A stretch of DNA of 6,780 nucleotides from Geopsychrobacter sp. (GTDB lineage: Bacteria; Desulfobacterota; Desulfuromonadia; Desulfuromonadales; Geopsychrobacteraceae): positions 1 to 6,780 of the forward strand of contig JAUXIR010000078.1 in the NCBI GenBank assembly GCA_030620915.1, written 5' to 3'. The position numbers were made by a program, and so were the translations under genes. Below the pieces are notes generated by a model. The model was not told where the DNA came from and made no database searches. It saw only the letters and a list, made by a program, of their open reading frames with translations. Shown in pieces: positions 1 through 6,706 of this stretch (positions are counted from its first letter, which is position 1; each line of letters starts with the position of its first letter).

Positions 1-798
1 GCCTTGATTGATGGTGAACGCATCCACCTTGACGACAGGCATGACCTCCAGCGAGGTCGAGCTGATAAAAACCTCGTCGGAGAACATCAGGTCTTGAAGC
101 TTATATTCCCCGGTGACGACCCGTAGGTTCATCTTCTCCTCACACAGCCGCATAATTGTGGCGCGGGTCACACCCTCCAGAATTCCGGTGGAAGCGTCTG
201 GAGTGAAAACCCAATGATCTTTGGTCCAGAAAATATTTGAGGCGGAGCCCTCGCAGATTTGATCCTTGCTATTCAACATGATCACCTCAAAGGCTCCGGA
301 CGCCCTGGCTTCGAGCTTTCCCAATAAACTATTCAGGTTACTGATCGATTTAATTTTGGGATTAATTGCTTCCGGCGCATTTCGGCGGGTTTGGGCCACC
401 TGCAAATCGATCCCGGCGGCGTAATAGCCATCTTCGAACCCCTCAAACTCCCGGGCGATAATCAGGCAGGTCAGATCATTCGTCATTGAGCGCTGAAAAC
501 CGACTTGCCCCTTGCCCCGCGTTACGGTGATGCGAAAATAGGCGTTCTTCAACTGGTTTTTAGTGCGTAACTCCTGCAGGATCTTTTCCAAATCCTGTTG
601 AGTGAAAGTGATCGGATAACAAAGCGCAGCGGCAGATTGCAGAAGCCTCTTGAAGTGGTGCGGAAATTGATAGATCCGATCGCCGACAGAGCGGAAGCTT
701 TCAAAGATTCCGTCACCGTATAAAAAGCCCTGATCGAAAACCGAAACCATGGCCTCATCGCTCTTTACGAATTTTCCGTTTAAAAAAACATGGCTCAT
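1..798 (-). CDS. Class IV PLP-dependent aminotransferase (IlvE / D-amino-acid transaminase type), C-terminus cut by window edge
   Basis: This is a fold-type IV PLP aminotransferase, probably acting on branched-chain or D-amino acids with 2-oxoglutarate or pyruvate in the cytoplasm. The first 266 residues are visible. The family is usually about 280-300 residues, so some 15-30 are missing off the left edge. By comparison with IlvE and D-amino-acid transaminase, the motif YGDGIFES is at residues 27-34, the phosphate-contacting Arg is R51 (HHFKRL), the Schiff-base Lys is K150 (KIKSISN), and the PLP-nitrogen Glu is E183 in EGSASN (183-188). The KSISNLNSLLGKLEA stretch looks more like IlvE/Dat than PabC, but substrate cannot be settled by eye. 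The ATG at 798 is fixed by an in-frame TAA at 802-804, two codons upstream. No convincing Shine-Dalgarno precedes it. It lies 172 bases downstream of the antiporter gene and may have its own promoter. Confidence 0.93.
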   Translation of the reverse strand, partial: MSHVFLNGKFVKSDEAMVSVFDQGFLYGDGIFESFRSVGDRIYQFPHHFKRLLQSAAALCYPITFTQQDLEKILQELRTKNQLKNAYFRITVTRGKGQVGFQRSMTNDLTCLIIAREFEGFEDGYYAAGIDLQVAQTRRNAPEAINPKIKSISNLNSLLGKLEARASGAFEVIMLNSKDQICEGSASNIFWTKDHWVFTPDASTGILEGVTRATIMRLCEEKMNLRVVTGEYKLQDLMFSDEVFISSTSLEVMPVVKVDAFTINQG

Positions 799-893
799 CG
801 TTTATACCGATCGGGAAATGGGGAATCGGACACCGTGAATCATGAGTCGCGTAACGACATCGCATAACCCGAAATACCCGACAATCTGTAGCC

Positions 894-899
894 AGTATA
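894..899 (-). promoter_or_regulatory. Possible -10 hexamer for the class IV aminotransferase gene
   Basis: The minus strand reads TATACT, a five-of-six match to TATAAT. A weak -35-like CTGCTT lies 18 bases upstream. Transcription would start near 887 and leave a leader of roughly 90 bases before the ATG at 798. Hexamers of this quality occur by chance, so this is only a candidate. Confidence 0.22.
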
Positions 900-970
900 A
901 CATCGATAAAACAACACAAGCAGTGCCCGGCTTAAGCTCAAGCTGAATTCTGCTCGGCTGAAACCAGTCT

Positions 971-2923
971 TTAAGACATCGCACCAATCCCGGCACACTG
1001 CTGGCTGCTGCCAAGCACTGCGACCAGATCTCCCGCTGAAAAAACAAAATCGGGCGAGGGATTTGAGCTAAAACATCCCTCACGCAAGACACCCACGATA
1101 GAGACACCCATGGTACGGCGGATATCCAGCTCCCGGATACTCCGCCCGACCATCTGACTTTCAGGGCTCAAGCGTTCCCAGCTCAGCTCGAGAAGATCAC
1201 GCGCATTCTTCAGCAGCTGGATCTCCTGGTGACCCTTGCTCATCTCGCTGGTTGGATGATAGTGGTCACGGCGTAGCGCATCGGTATAGCGCTGAATCAC
1301 CGGGATCGGCAGCTTTAGATGTAACAGAGCCTGGCGCGCGATCTCGAGCCCGGCTTCCAGTTCAGGTAGAATGACCATGTAGACACCATCATCGTACAGC
1401 GTCCGCATCTGCTCGGCGCCTTCGGCCCGCACCACCATATTCAAGGCGGGGTATCGGCGGTGAACCTGTCGGACGATCGACTCGGCTGCGACAATATTCG
1501 GCAGAGTGATCAGCAATTGCTGGGCCTCGCCCAGATTCGCCGCGGCAAGGACCACCTCCTGGCTGGCATCCCCATAAATCGCCGGATAGCCGTGTTTTTT
1601 GCATTCTTCGAGACGATTATGATTCATCTCAATAATGATAAAGGGGACTTCGACCTGGCCGAGAAGACGCGCAATATGCTGGCCGACCCGGCCACCCCCG
1701 GCTATGACAATGTGCCCATGTAATCCTTCGGCCGGCAGATTAACCGTCGCGATAGCCTCTGCTCGCGAATAGCGTGTCTTCAGGCGGTAGAGCGGCACCG
1801 TCAAGCCGGAGATCAGAGGGGTCATCAACATACTCAGAATGGTGGCGGAAAGGATGAATGAGTGTTCCTCTCCACTCAGAAACCCGCCTGAGAATCCGAC
1901 CTGTCCCAGGACGAAAGAGAATTCACCGATCTGGAACATCCCCAACCCCACAGCAAGGGGGACCACATTGCGGTAACCGAAACCTCTGGTGATGAGCGCC
2001 AGGATTATCCCCTTGCCGATGGCGATCAGCAGCACAAGCTCCAGCACACCGACCCAGTTGTGGAGTAGAAACACGGGATCGAGCAGCATCCCGACCGAAG
2101 TAAAAAAAAGCAGGCTGAACAGGTCACGCAAGGGGATGATGTCGCTTAAGGCCTGATGTCCGTTATCTGATTCGCTCAACACCATCCCGGCCACAAAAGC
2201 ACCAAGGGCGAAGGAGAGGCCGATCTGATAGGTGGCATAACCAACTCCCAGACCGATAGCGGTAATGGAAAGGACAAAAAGCTCGCGCGAATTCCAGCGC
2301 GCAATCCGGGTCAGCAGCCAGGGCAGGATTCGCGATCCGACAAACAACATAAGCGCCAGAAAGCCGATGCCTTTGAGTAACGCCACCCCCAACATCGGCA
2401 GGCCGGCGGTCGGATCCGAAACCTCCGGCAGCAGAATCATCAGCGGCACAACGGCCAGATCCTGTACGATCAGAATGCCGACCATCACCCGGCTCGACAG
2501 CGTGCCCATCATCCCCTGGTTCATCAGGGTCTTCAGGATCACCATGGTACTCGACAGCGATACCAGCCCGCCGAGCCACAGAGATGCGACCGGCCCCCAG
2601 CCGAGATAGAATCCGACCAGATAGCCGAAGCCGATCGTCAGCAGGATCTGCAGCGGCGCCCCGATCAGAGCAATAAATTTGACCGGCCGTAACTCCTTGA
2701 GGGAGAATTCAAGCCCGAGCGCAAACAACAGCAGGGCTACGCCGATTTCAGCCAGTTTTTCGATGTCGTGTACATCGGAAACCATGACGCCACCGCTAAA
2801 GGGTCCGATCAAGACCCCTGCGAGGATATAGCCAAGAATCAACGGCTGCCGCAATGCGTGCGCCAGCAAACCACCAACTAAGGCTGCGAGAACGATGATA
2901 ACAATGTCGGCGGCAATCCCCAT
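971..2923 (-). CDS. Monovalent cation:proton antiporter, CPA2 family (KefB/YbaL-like) with TrkA-N and TrkA-C domains
   Basis: This inner-membrane K+ or Na+/H+ antiporter of the CPA2 family has 650 residues, close to the usual length of Kef-type proteins with both RCK modules. Residues 1-385 are a multi-helix transport domain. Family landmarks include [11 protein letters not shown] (31-41), ALGLEF (68-73) and VQDLAVVPL (153-161), whose D155 matches the key Asp of the family. Residues 403-520 form a TrkA-N (RCK) Rossmann domain with GGGRVGQ (409-415), an acidic E432 at the end of strand 2 that suggests NAD(H) binding, and GDA at 451-453. Residues about 575-640 form a TrkA-C domain, ending in a typical [11 protein letters not shown]. 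The ATG at 2923 has GGAG seven bases upstream (2931-2934). No KefF/KefG-type quinone reductase partner is present here. The exact ion is not predictable from sequence. The gene follows a terminator, so it should have its own promoter. Confidence 0.95.
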   Translation of the reverse strand: MGIAADIVIIVLAALVGGLLAHALRQPLILGYILAGVLIGPFSGGVMVSDVHDIEKLAEIGVALLLFALGLEFSLKELRPVKFIALIGAPLQILLTIGFGYLVGFYLGWGPVASLWLGGLVSLSSTMVILKTLMNQGMMGTLSSRVMVGILIVQDLAVVPLMILLPEVSDPTAGLPMLGVALLKGIGFLALMLFVGSRILPWLLTRIARWNSRELFVLSITAIGLGVGYATYQIGLSFALGAFVAGMVLSESDNGHQALSDIIPLRDLFSLLFFTSVGMLLDPVFLLHNWVGVLELVLLIAIGKGIILALITRGFGYRNVVPLAVGLGMFQIGEFSFVLGQVGFSGGFLSGEEHSFILSATILSMLMTPLISGLTVPLYRLKTRYSRAEAIATVNLPAEGLHGHIVIAGGGRVGQHIARLLGQVEVPFIIIEMNHNRLEECKKHGYPAIYGDASQEVVLAAANLGEAQQLLITLPNIVAAESIVRQVHRRYPALNMVVRAEGAEQMRTLYDDGVYMVILPELEAGLEIARQALLHLKLPIPVIQRYTDALRRDHYHPTSEMSKGHQEIQLLKNARDLLELSWERLSPESQMVGRSIRELDIRRTMGVSIVGVLREGCFSSNPSPDFVFSAGDLVAVLGSSQQCAGIGAMS

Positions 2924-2963
2924 GGTGTCACTCCAAAAACAAGAATTAAAAGACAGTTTGACA

Positions 2964-2976
2964 GAATATCATATTC
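2964..2976. repeat. 13-base perfect inverted repeat upstream of the antiporter gene (operator-like)
   Basis: The minus strand reads GAATATGATATTC, two 6-base arms around one central base, about 40 bases upstream of the antiporter ATG. Its position between the upstream terminator and the ribosome binding site fits a dimeric repressor operator. AT-rich palindromes also arise by chance, so binding is inferred only from position and symmetry. Confidence 0.35.
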
Positions 2977-2986
2977 GCCGGTTTCC

Positions 2987-3003
2987 ACAGCTGCCTGAGC
3001 TGT
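2987..3003. repeat. Second inverted repeat upstream of the antiporter gene
   Basis: ACAGCT and AGCTGT form two perfect 6-base arms separated by five bases, ten bases further from the antiporter gene than the GAATAT palindrome. It could be a small hairpin in the leader or part of a regulator site. It has no U-tract, so it is not a terminator. Confidence 0.3.
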
Positions 3004-3016
3004 CCCCCGCCAAATA

Positions 3017-3049
3017 AAAAAGCCGGACACAACCAGTGCCCGGCTTTTT
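3017..3049 (-). terminator. Rho-independent terminator after the zinc-ribbon gene
   Basis: On the minus strand a stem of 14 pairs, including one G-U wobble, closes on a 5-base loop and ends in a run of six U. The core arms are AAAAAGCCGG and CCGGCTTTTT. The mismatch seen on the plus strand (A3027 against C3039) becomes a G-U pair only in the minus-strand transcript, so this direction is favoured, although the A/T-flanked arms could also work in reverse. It lies 25 bases after the stop of the 3074-3499 gene. Confidence 0.9.
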
Positions 3050-3073
3050 GTTCAAATTTAATGTCGTATGACC

Positions 3074-3499
3074 TTAAGCGCAGCGAAGAACCTTGGACCC
3101 ATCGGCAAACAGGACCAGCATCTTGCGCGTGCCCGTGAGCTCCTGCACCTGGCCAAGGCCAAAGGTCGGGTGGTTGATCAGGGCGCGTAATTTGAAGGTT
3201 CCATCCATCGAGTAGGCGACGGCAGCACTGGCGTTAAATGAAGGTTCCAGCTCTTGCCATTGTTGGCGCTCAACAGCCTGCGGGTCTGCCTTGGTCCGCC
3301 GGGTTGCGGGTTTTTTTGCTGCCGCTTTTTTTTTGGGTGCGGCCGGCTTGCGGTATTTATGCGTACCGTTACAGGTATTACACTGAACCTTAACCGGAAC
3401 ATCTTCAACCATGGCAACGATGGTGTGATTGGTTTCCTGACCACATTTAGTACATTTGGACGCAATATAATCACCGGCCGACAACGGGGTACTGCTCAT
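3074..3499 (-). CDS. Small zinc-ribbon protein with Lys/Ala-rich linker and UvrD/PcrA-tail-like C-terminal module
   Basis: This is an uncharacterised 141-residue protein. Residues 16-43 hold two CxxC knuckles, CTKC (16-19) and CNTC (40-43), spaced as in a zinc ribbon. Residues 51-71 are a basic Lys/Ala/Pro linker. Residues 104-140, from LRALINHPTFGLGQV to VLFADGSKVLRC, resemble the small beta-barrel at the C-terminus of UvrD/PcrA helicases (pattern HxxFGxGxV...F..G.K.L), which contacts RNA polymerase or nucleic acid in that family. A role on nucleic acid or the transcription machinery is therefore plausible but inferred. The ATG at 3499 was chosen because GGGAG stands eight bases upstream (3508-3512). 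The frame is open further up to a GTG at 3610, but that extension lacks family character. The coding strand has A9 and A7 runs in the linker. The 276-base gap upstream (3500-3775) shows no gene, only a weak TAATAT near 3684-3689. Confidence 0.85.
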   Translation of the reverse strand: MSSTPLSAGDYIASKCTKCGQETNHTIVAMVEDVPVKVQCNTCNGTHKYRKPAAPKKKAAAKKPATRRTKADPQAVERQQWQELEPSFNASAAVAYSMDGTFKLRALINHPTFGLGQVQELTGTRKMLVLFADGSKVLRCA

Positions 3500-3507
3500 C
3501 TGTGGAA

Positions 3508-3512
3508 CTCCC
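3508..3512 (-). promoter_or_regulatory. Ribosome binding site deciding the start of the zinc-ribbon gene
   Basis: GGGAG on the minus strand lies eight bases before the ATG at 3499. It supports this start over the upstream in-frame GTG at 3610. Confidence 0.75.
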
Positions 3513-3775
3513 TTTGTGAAAAAAATAGCCAAACATTGCCAAGAGATACCAAGCGGTTCATCGGCTTTCGCAGCGAGTTTGACAGGTACGAAAAAGAAAC
3601 CCGACCGCACCCTCTATCCCGGAGCCGCACAGCAGGGATCGCACGTGAAGCGGAAGTAGGTGTCAGCCGGATTGTTCCGATATATTAGCCGTTGACCCGC
3701 AGAAAAGATAGCGCCAAAGGATTAAAATCGTGAAACATCCGGCAGCCGATAGCGATATTGCCCCTCAAAAAAACA

Positions 3776-4756
3776 TCAGAAATCGTAGGCCAACCCGACT
3801 TGAATGGAGGTGGAGTTCCAATTAACCCGGTTAAGTCGTGTCACCTGCCTGGTCCCATCCGCAAAAAAAACAAGGTCATAGCCGGCATCTGTTTGCCAGC
3901 GCTGAACGGTGCCGGACAGGCTGAGCGACCACTGGTCACGTAGTAAAAATTCCAGCCCTATCTCATGAACCCAGCCATCTCCATCGGCACCATGTTCAAA
4001 ACTTACCGGATGTGCAAAGTCTTGACGAAGGTTCCAGTTCGCCTCGGCCGAGAAATCTGCGCGGTGATATTCCGTAAGCCCTTTAAAGATCAGGCGTTCG
4101 CCCGTCGAGTATCTCAGCTCAAGGCCCAGCCAGGGACCCCACCACTCGGTGTCATAGCTGCTATCCAGTCCAGCAAAGGGACCCACAGGAGGAACTGGGG
4201 GGATATGGCCCGGTGCCAAGATCGTCTGAAAGCCATCCATGAGTTTCAGATTCTGCGCATGATAGGAATAGCCGACCAGAGGGATCAGCGCCAGACGTTC
4301 GTTCAGGAAGGAGAATTTCGGACCGACCCCAAACGACAGATCAAGGACATCGCCCTGATCGGCGGCGTTGTTTGAGCGGGAGAACTCCTGAGTTCGATTG
4401 TCGCCATCGTAGTCTGAATCCTGATTCTGCCCGGAATAGATGCGTCCGTAACCAATTTGCCCGCGGAGATAGAGTCCGAACCAAGGGTTGTCCTCCATGG
4501 CGAGGTTCAGACCGCCACGCAAGCGAAACTGATATGTCTGTACATCATCCCAGGTCAATTCCGACAGAATATTGGGGTTGGTTCCTGCGCTGGTCCCGGC
4601 AATGTTCCAATCGAGGTGATCGTTGCGCAGGCCCGCATCAACTGTCAGTTCGGGCGACAGTGAAACCGCCGACATCCCGGCGACAGAGACTCCAGGGGCA
4701 AAAATAATCAGGAGCAAAAGTGTCAACAGGGCCTGGGGGGAGAGATTAATCGTCAT
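3776..4756 (-). CDS. Omptin-like outer-membrane beta-barrel protein, probably not an active omptin protease
   Basis: This secreted 326-residue protein should sit in the outer membrane. Residues 1-26 form a signal peptide (hydrophobic 9-21, cleavage after VSVA), though with no Lys or Arg before the hydrophobic core. The rest alternates in amphipathic beta-strands and ends in GLAYDF with a terminal Phe, the BAM recognition pattern. Hand comparison with OmpT matches ILSEL (63-67), DSDY (113-116) with the D83/D85 region, DLSFGVGPKF and GYSYHAQ (139-168) with strands 5-6, WLGLELRY (209-216) with YIGLTGSYRY, and the last strand. Where OmpT has the D210-x-H212 dyad, this protein appears to have N240-W-N242. 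A Pro-rich stretch (182-193) lengthens one loop. It could also be classed with Pom-type (Protochlamydia outer membrane) proteins. The ATG at 4756 has a weak GGGA; a TTG at 4810 with AGGTG upstream would add 18 residues, including an Arg. It follows bioA by 96 bases with no terminator seen between. Confidence 0.85.
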   Translation of the reverse strand: MTINLSPQALLTLLLLIIFAPGVSVAGMSAVSLSPELTVDAGLRNDHLDWNIAGTSAGTNPNILSELTWDDVQTYQFRLRGGLNLAMEDNPWFGLYLRGQIGYGRIYSGQNQDSDYDGDNRTQEFSRSNNAADQGDVLDLSFGVGPKFSFLNERLALIPLVGYSYHAQNLKLMDGFQTILAPGHIPPVPPVGPFAGLDSSYDTEWWGPWLGLELRYSTGERLIFKGLTEYHRADFSAEANWNLRQDFAHPVSFEHGADGDGWVHEIGLEFLLRDQWSLSLSGTVQRWQTDAGYDLVFFADGTRQVTRLNRVNWNSTSIQVGLAYDF

Positions 4757-4852
4757 AGGGTCTTGTCCCGCGCTGCTGAAAGCAGGTCGTGAATAACTTA
4801 TTACAGCCAAGTCTACACCTATATTCAGAGTGTGTTGGATGAGCAGATCAAT

Positions 4853-6148
4853 TTAGGCGTTTGATTGTTGCTCAACCACGCGACAGATCGCACCGCTGAG
4901 CCTGTCCAGGTCCTGCTCATTAATCACATAGGGTGGCATCACATAGACCAGTTTACCGAAGGGACGCACCCAGACGCCCTGTTCGACAAATTGCGCCTGA
5001 ATCTGCGCCATATCGACCGGCTCCTTCATCTCGACGACGCCGATCGCCCCGAGCACACGTACATCGGCGACCTGCGGCAGTTTACGGCAGGGCGCCAGAC
5101 CGGCTTCAAGCCCTGCGGCAATGCCTGACACCTGCCCTGACCAGTCAGACTCGAGCAGCAGATCGATACTCGCACTGGCCACCGCACAGGCCAGCGGGTT
5201 GCCCATGAAGGTCGGACCATGCATGAAGACCCCCGGTTCGCCCTGAGAGAGTCCCTCGGCGACCCGCGTTGTCGCCAGGGTCGCCGCCAGGGTCATGGTG
5301 CCACCGGTCAGCGCCTTGCCGAGACAGAGGATATCGGGCGCAATCCCGGCATGTTCACAGGCGAAGAGTTTGCCGCTACGTCCGAAGCCGGTGGCGATCT
5401 CGTCGGCGATCAGCAGCAGCTCATATTGATCACACAGGGCACGCACCTCGCGCAGGTACTGCGGATGATAGAACCGCATTCCGCCGGCGCCCTGGACGAT
5501 CGGCTCCAGAATAATCGCGGACAGTTCCTGATGATGCTGCTCAACCAGTCGCTGCAGACCGTTGATCTCCTGAGGGTTCCACTCCTCATCGAAGCGACAC
5601 TGCGGCGCCGCGGCAAACAGATGCTGCTGAAGCAGGCCGGACCAGATCTGGTGCATGCCGGTGTCGGGATCACAGACCGACATGGCACCGAAGGTATCGC
5701 CGTGGTAACCATTGCGAATCGTCAACAGGCGATGCTTTTGCGGGCGGCCCTGGCTGTACCAGAACTGAATCGCCATCTTCATCGCCACCTCGACCGCTAC
5801 AGAACCAGAATCACTGAAAAAAACATGCTGCAGCGCTGCCGGGGTCAGATCGACCAGCTTGCGCCCCAATGCGACCGCTGGCGGATGGGTCAGCCCACCG
5901 AACATCACATGCGACATCCGGTCGATCTGCCGGTGCAGGGCCGCGTTCAAACGCGGGTGATTGTAGCCATGAATCGCCGACCACCAGCTGGCCATGCCGT
6001 CGATCAACTCGCGACCATCCTCCAACCTGAGTCGCACACCGCTGGCGCTCACCACCGGGAACACCGGCATGGGCTCGGTCATTGAGGTATAGGGGTGCCA
6101 GAGATGCCGGCGATCAAAATCGAGCCAGCCTTTTTGGTGATTACTCAT
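4853..6148 (-). CDS. bioA: Adenosylmethionine-8-amino-7-oxononanoate aminotransferase (7,8-diaminopelargonate synthase)
   Basis: BioA converts 8-amino-7-oxononanoate (KAPA) to 7,8-diaminononanoate using S-adenosylmethionine as amino donor and PLP as cofactor, in cytoplasmic biotin synthesis. The protein has 431 residues against 429 in E. coli. Key residues line up with a constant 3-4 residue offset: Y20 in WHPYTSM (E. coli Y17), W55-W56 (W52-W53), Y148 in [13 protein letters not shown] (Y144), D249 in [12 protein letters not shown] (D245), K278 in LGKALTGG as the Schiff-base Lys (K274), and R395 in VRPFGK (R391). The HGPTFMGNP motif is at 310-318. The ATG at 6148 is preceded by GGAG six bases upstream and begins the family's normal N-terminus; an upstream TTG at 6262 would add 38 unrelated residues. 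A terminator at 6263-6290 insulates it from the gene before, so it must have a promoter within about 110 bases. I see no other bio gene and no BirA operator. Confidence 0.98.
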   Translation of the reverse strand: MSNHQKGWLDFDRRHLWHPYTSMTEPMPVFPVVSASGVRLRLEDGRELIDGMASWWSAIHGYNHPRLNAALHRQIDRMSHVMFGGLTHPPAVALGRKLVDLTPAALQHVFFSDSGSVAVEVAMKMAIQFWYSQGRPQKHRLLTIRNGYHGDTFGAMSVCDPDTGMHQIWSGLLQQHLFAAAPQCRFDEEWNPQEINGLQRLVEQHHQELSAIILEPIVQGAGGMRFYHPQYLREVRALCDQYELLLIADEIATGFGRSGKLFACEHAGIAPDILCLGKALTGGTMTLAATLATTRVAEGLSQGEPGVFMHGPTFMGNPLACAVASASIDLLLESDWSGQVSGIAAGLEAGLAPCRKLPQVADVRVLGAIGVVEMKEPVDMAQIQAQFVEQGVWVRPFGKLVYVMPPYVINEQDLDRLSGAICRVVEQQSNA

Positions 6149-6154
6149 CGATGA

Positions 6155-6158
6155 CTCC
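6155..6158 (-). promoter_or_regulatory. Ribosome binding site deciding the bioA start
   Basis: GGAG on the minus strand, six bases before the ATG at 6148, in the context TTCTGGAGTCATCG. It supports this start over the upstream TTG at 6262. Confidence 0.75.
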
Positions 6159-6262
6159 AGAATTGATTTCAAAAAAGAAGATATTCCCGGTATTTGGCCA
6201 CAGACGTTCACGACTTGCAAGAGATGGTCGCTTGAATTTGTGATTGAGACCCCGACAAACAA

Positions 6263-6290
6263 AAGGCCACCCTGTTTTTCGGGTAGCCTT
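6263..6290 (-). terminator. Rho-independent terminator between the 68-residue membrane protein gene and bioA
   Basis: On the minus strand AAGGCTACCC and GGGTGGCCTT pair over ten positions, with one G-U wobble, around an 8-base loop (GAAAAACA). The stem runs into UUUUGUUU. As with the 3017-3049 terminator, the one imperfect pair is a C-A mismatch on the plus strand but G-U on the minus strand, which sets the direction. It lies 66 bases after the stop codon at 6357. Confidence 0.85.
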
Positions 6291-6310
6291 GATCATATTC
6301 TTATCTGCTA

Positions 6311-6342
6311 GCAGCCTGTCGGTCTTGCCATGAACCGGCTGC
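6311..6342. repeat. Interrupted inverted repeat just after the 68-residue membrane protein gene
   Basis: GCAGCC (6311-6316) and GGCTGC (6337-6342) can pair, with a further GGT/ACC pairing inside and a 4-base bulge. It sits between the stop codon and the terminator and could be an additional 3'-UTR hairpin. An overlapping 9-base segment (CTGTCGGTC, 6316-6324) also has an exact inverted copy inside the gene at 6395-6403, which would be an alternative partner. No function is known. Confidence 0.3.
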
Positions 6343-6356
6343 AAGGTGACGGAACG

Positions 6357-6563
6357 CTAAAACCTGTTGAGCTGACTCTGCTCAAGGGTTGGAGGACCGA
6401 CAGATTTTACCCGGGTCTGATCGATCATCTTCCCCGCTGCCAGGGTCAACCAACTGCCAACAAACAACATCAAGATCAGCGGGACAAGCTGCGACCAGAG
6501 GGTGCGTTTCAGGTTACGCGATGTCCCGCAATATCTCTTATTCTCCCGGGTTCTGATTTCCAT
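6357..6563 (-). CDS. Small single-pass membrane protein of unknown function (68 residues)
   Basis: I do not recognise a family. The protein has a strongly basic N-terminus (R4, R6, K9, R10, R16, K19, R20), one hydrophobic segment at about residues 25-43 (QLVPLILMLFVGSWLTLAA) and a short polar tail. By the positive-inside rule the N-terminus would be cytoplasmic and about 24 residues would face the periplasm. Two facts argue for a real gene. An excellent Shine-Dalgarno, GGGGAG (6570-6575), stands six bases before the ATG at 6563, and a terminator follows. The segment could act as a membrane anchor or a small subunit of a complex, but nothing in the window shows its partner. A structured leader (6580-6645) lies immediately upstream, and a possible Cys-tailed small gene upstream of that may be in the same transcript. 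Confidence 0.72.
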   Translation of the reverse strand: MEIRTRENKRYCGTSRNLKRTLWSQLVPLILMLFVGSWLTLAAGKMIDQTRVKSVGPPTLEQSQLNRF

Positions 6564-6579
6564 AGTCTGCTCCCCTCAT

Positions 6580-6645
6580 CCTTAGCGGCGCTGAAGAAAC
6601 CCGATGGGTTTTATCAACTCCTGATCTTCAGAATAGCGCCTAAGG
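6580..6645 (-). other. Structured leader: long interrupted hairpin upstream of the 68-residue protein
   Basis: On the minus strand the leader can fold as nested helices: CCTTA with TAAGG, GGCGCT with AGCGCC, GAAG with CTTC, and an apical AAACCC-ATC-GGGTTT hairpin. Together that is about 21 pairs, interrupted by a 2-base bulge on one side and single-stranded stretches on the other. The structure ends four bases before GAGGGGAG, the ribosome binding region of the next gene. It could be an attenuator, a protein-binding leader, or a processing or stability hairpin of a longer transcript. It matches no riboswitch consensus I know. The apical hairpin is followed only by CTTC and not a U-run, so it is not a normal terminator. 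Confidence 0.4.
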
Positions 6646-6706
6646 TGATCGGACGACTATGGGGGGAAATCCCTATTTGCCGGTAGCAACTTCCGTATTT
6701 AGAGAC

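Noticed and set aside
802..1107. Minus-strand open frame of 101 codons overlapping the antiporter C-terminus and running to just before the aminotransferase
   Set aside because: The antiporter frame ends naturally with an intact TrkA-C domain, so no frameshift is implied. The overlapping frame has no domain character and no ribosome binding site.
2163..2579. Minus-strand open frame of 138 codons inside the antiporter gene
   Set aside because: It is an out-of-frame shadow of a membrane domain whose own frame carries all the family motifs.
3254..3688. Plus-strand open frame of 144 codons opposite the zinc-ribbon gene
   Set aside because: Its Cys/Phe/Gly-rich N-terminus is the complement of the Lys/Ala linker, and the minus-strand gene has a better ribosome binding site, conserved-looking motifs and a terminator.
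3684..3689. TAATAT as the -10 element of the zinc-ribbon gene
   Set aside because: No acceptable -35 hexamer lies 16-18 bases upstream, and it would leave a leader of some 180 bases. It was kept only as a remark in the gene entry.
3721..3775. Terminator directly after the barrel gene
   Set aside because: A T7 run occurs there, but it is not preceded by a stable stem. The GGCA/TGCC pairing nearby is too short and too widely spaced.
5219..6085. Long plus-strand open frame (288 codons) opposite bioA
   Set aside because: It lies wholly antisense to a full-length, motif-complete bioA, has no recognisable domain, and its Arg/His/Gln-rich composition is typical of the complement of a GC-rich gene.
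6149..6262. BirA operator upstream of bioA
   Set aside because: TTGTTTGTC and CACAAA occur near 6237-6262, but their arms are not complementary with the 15-base-type spacing of BirA sites.
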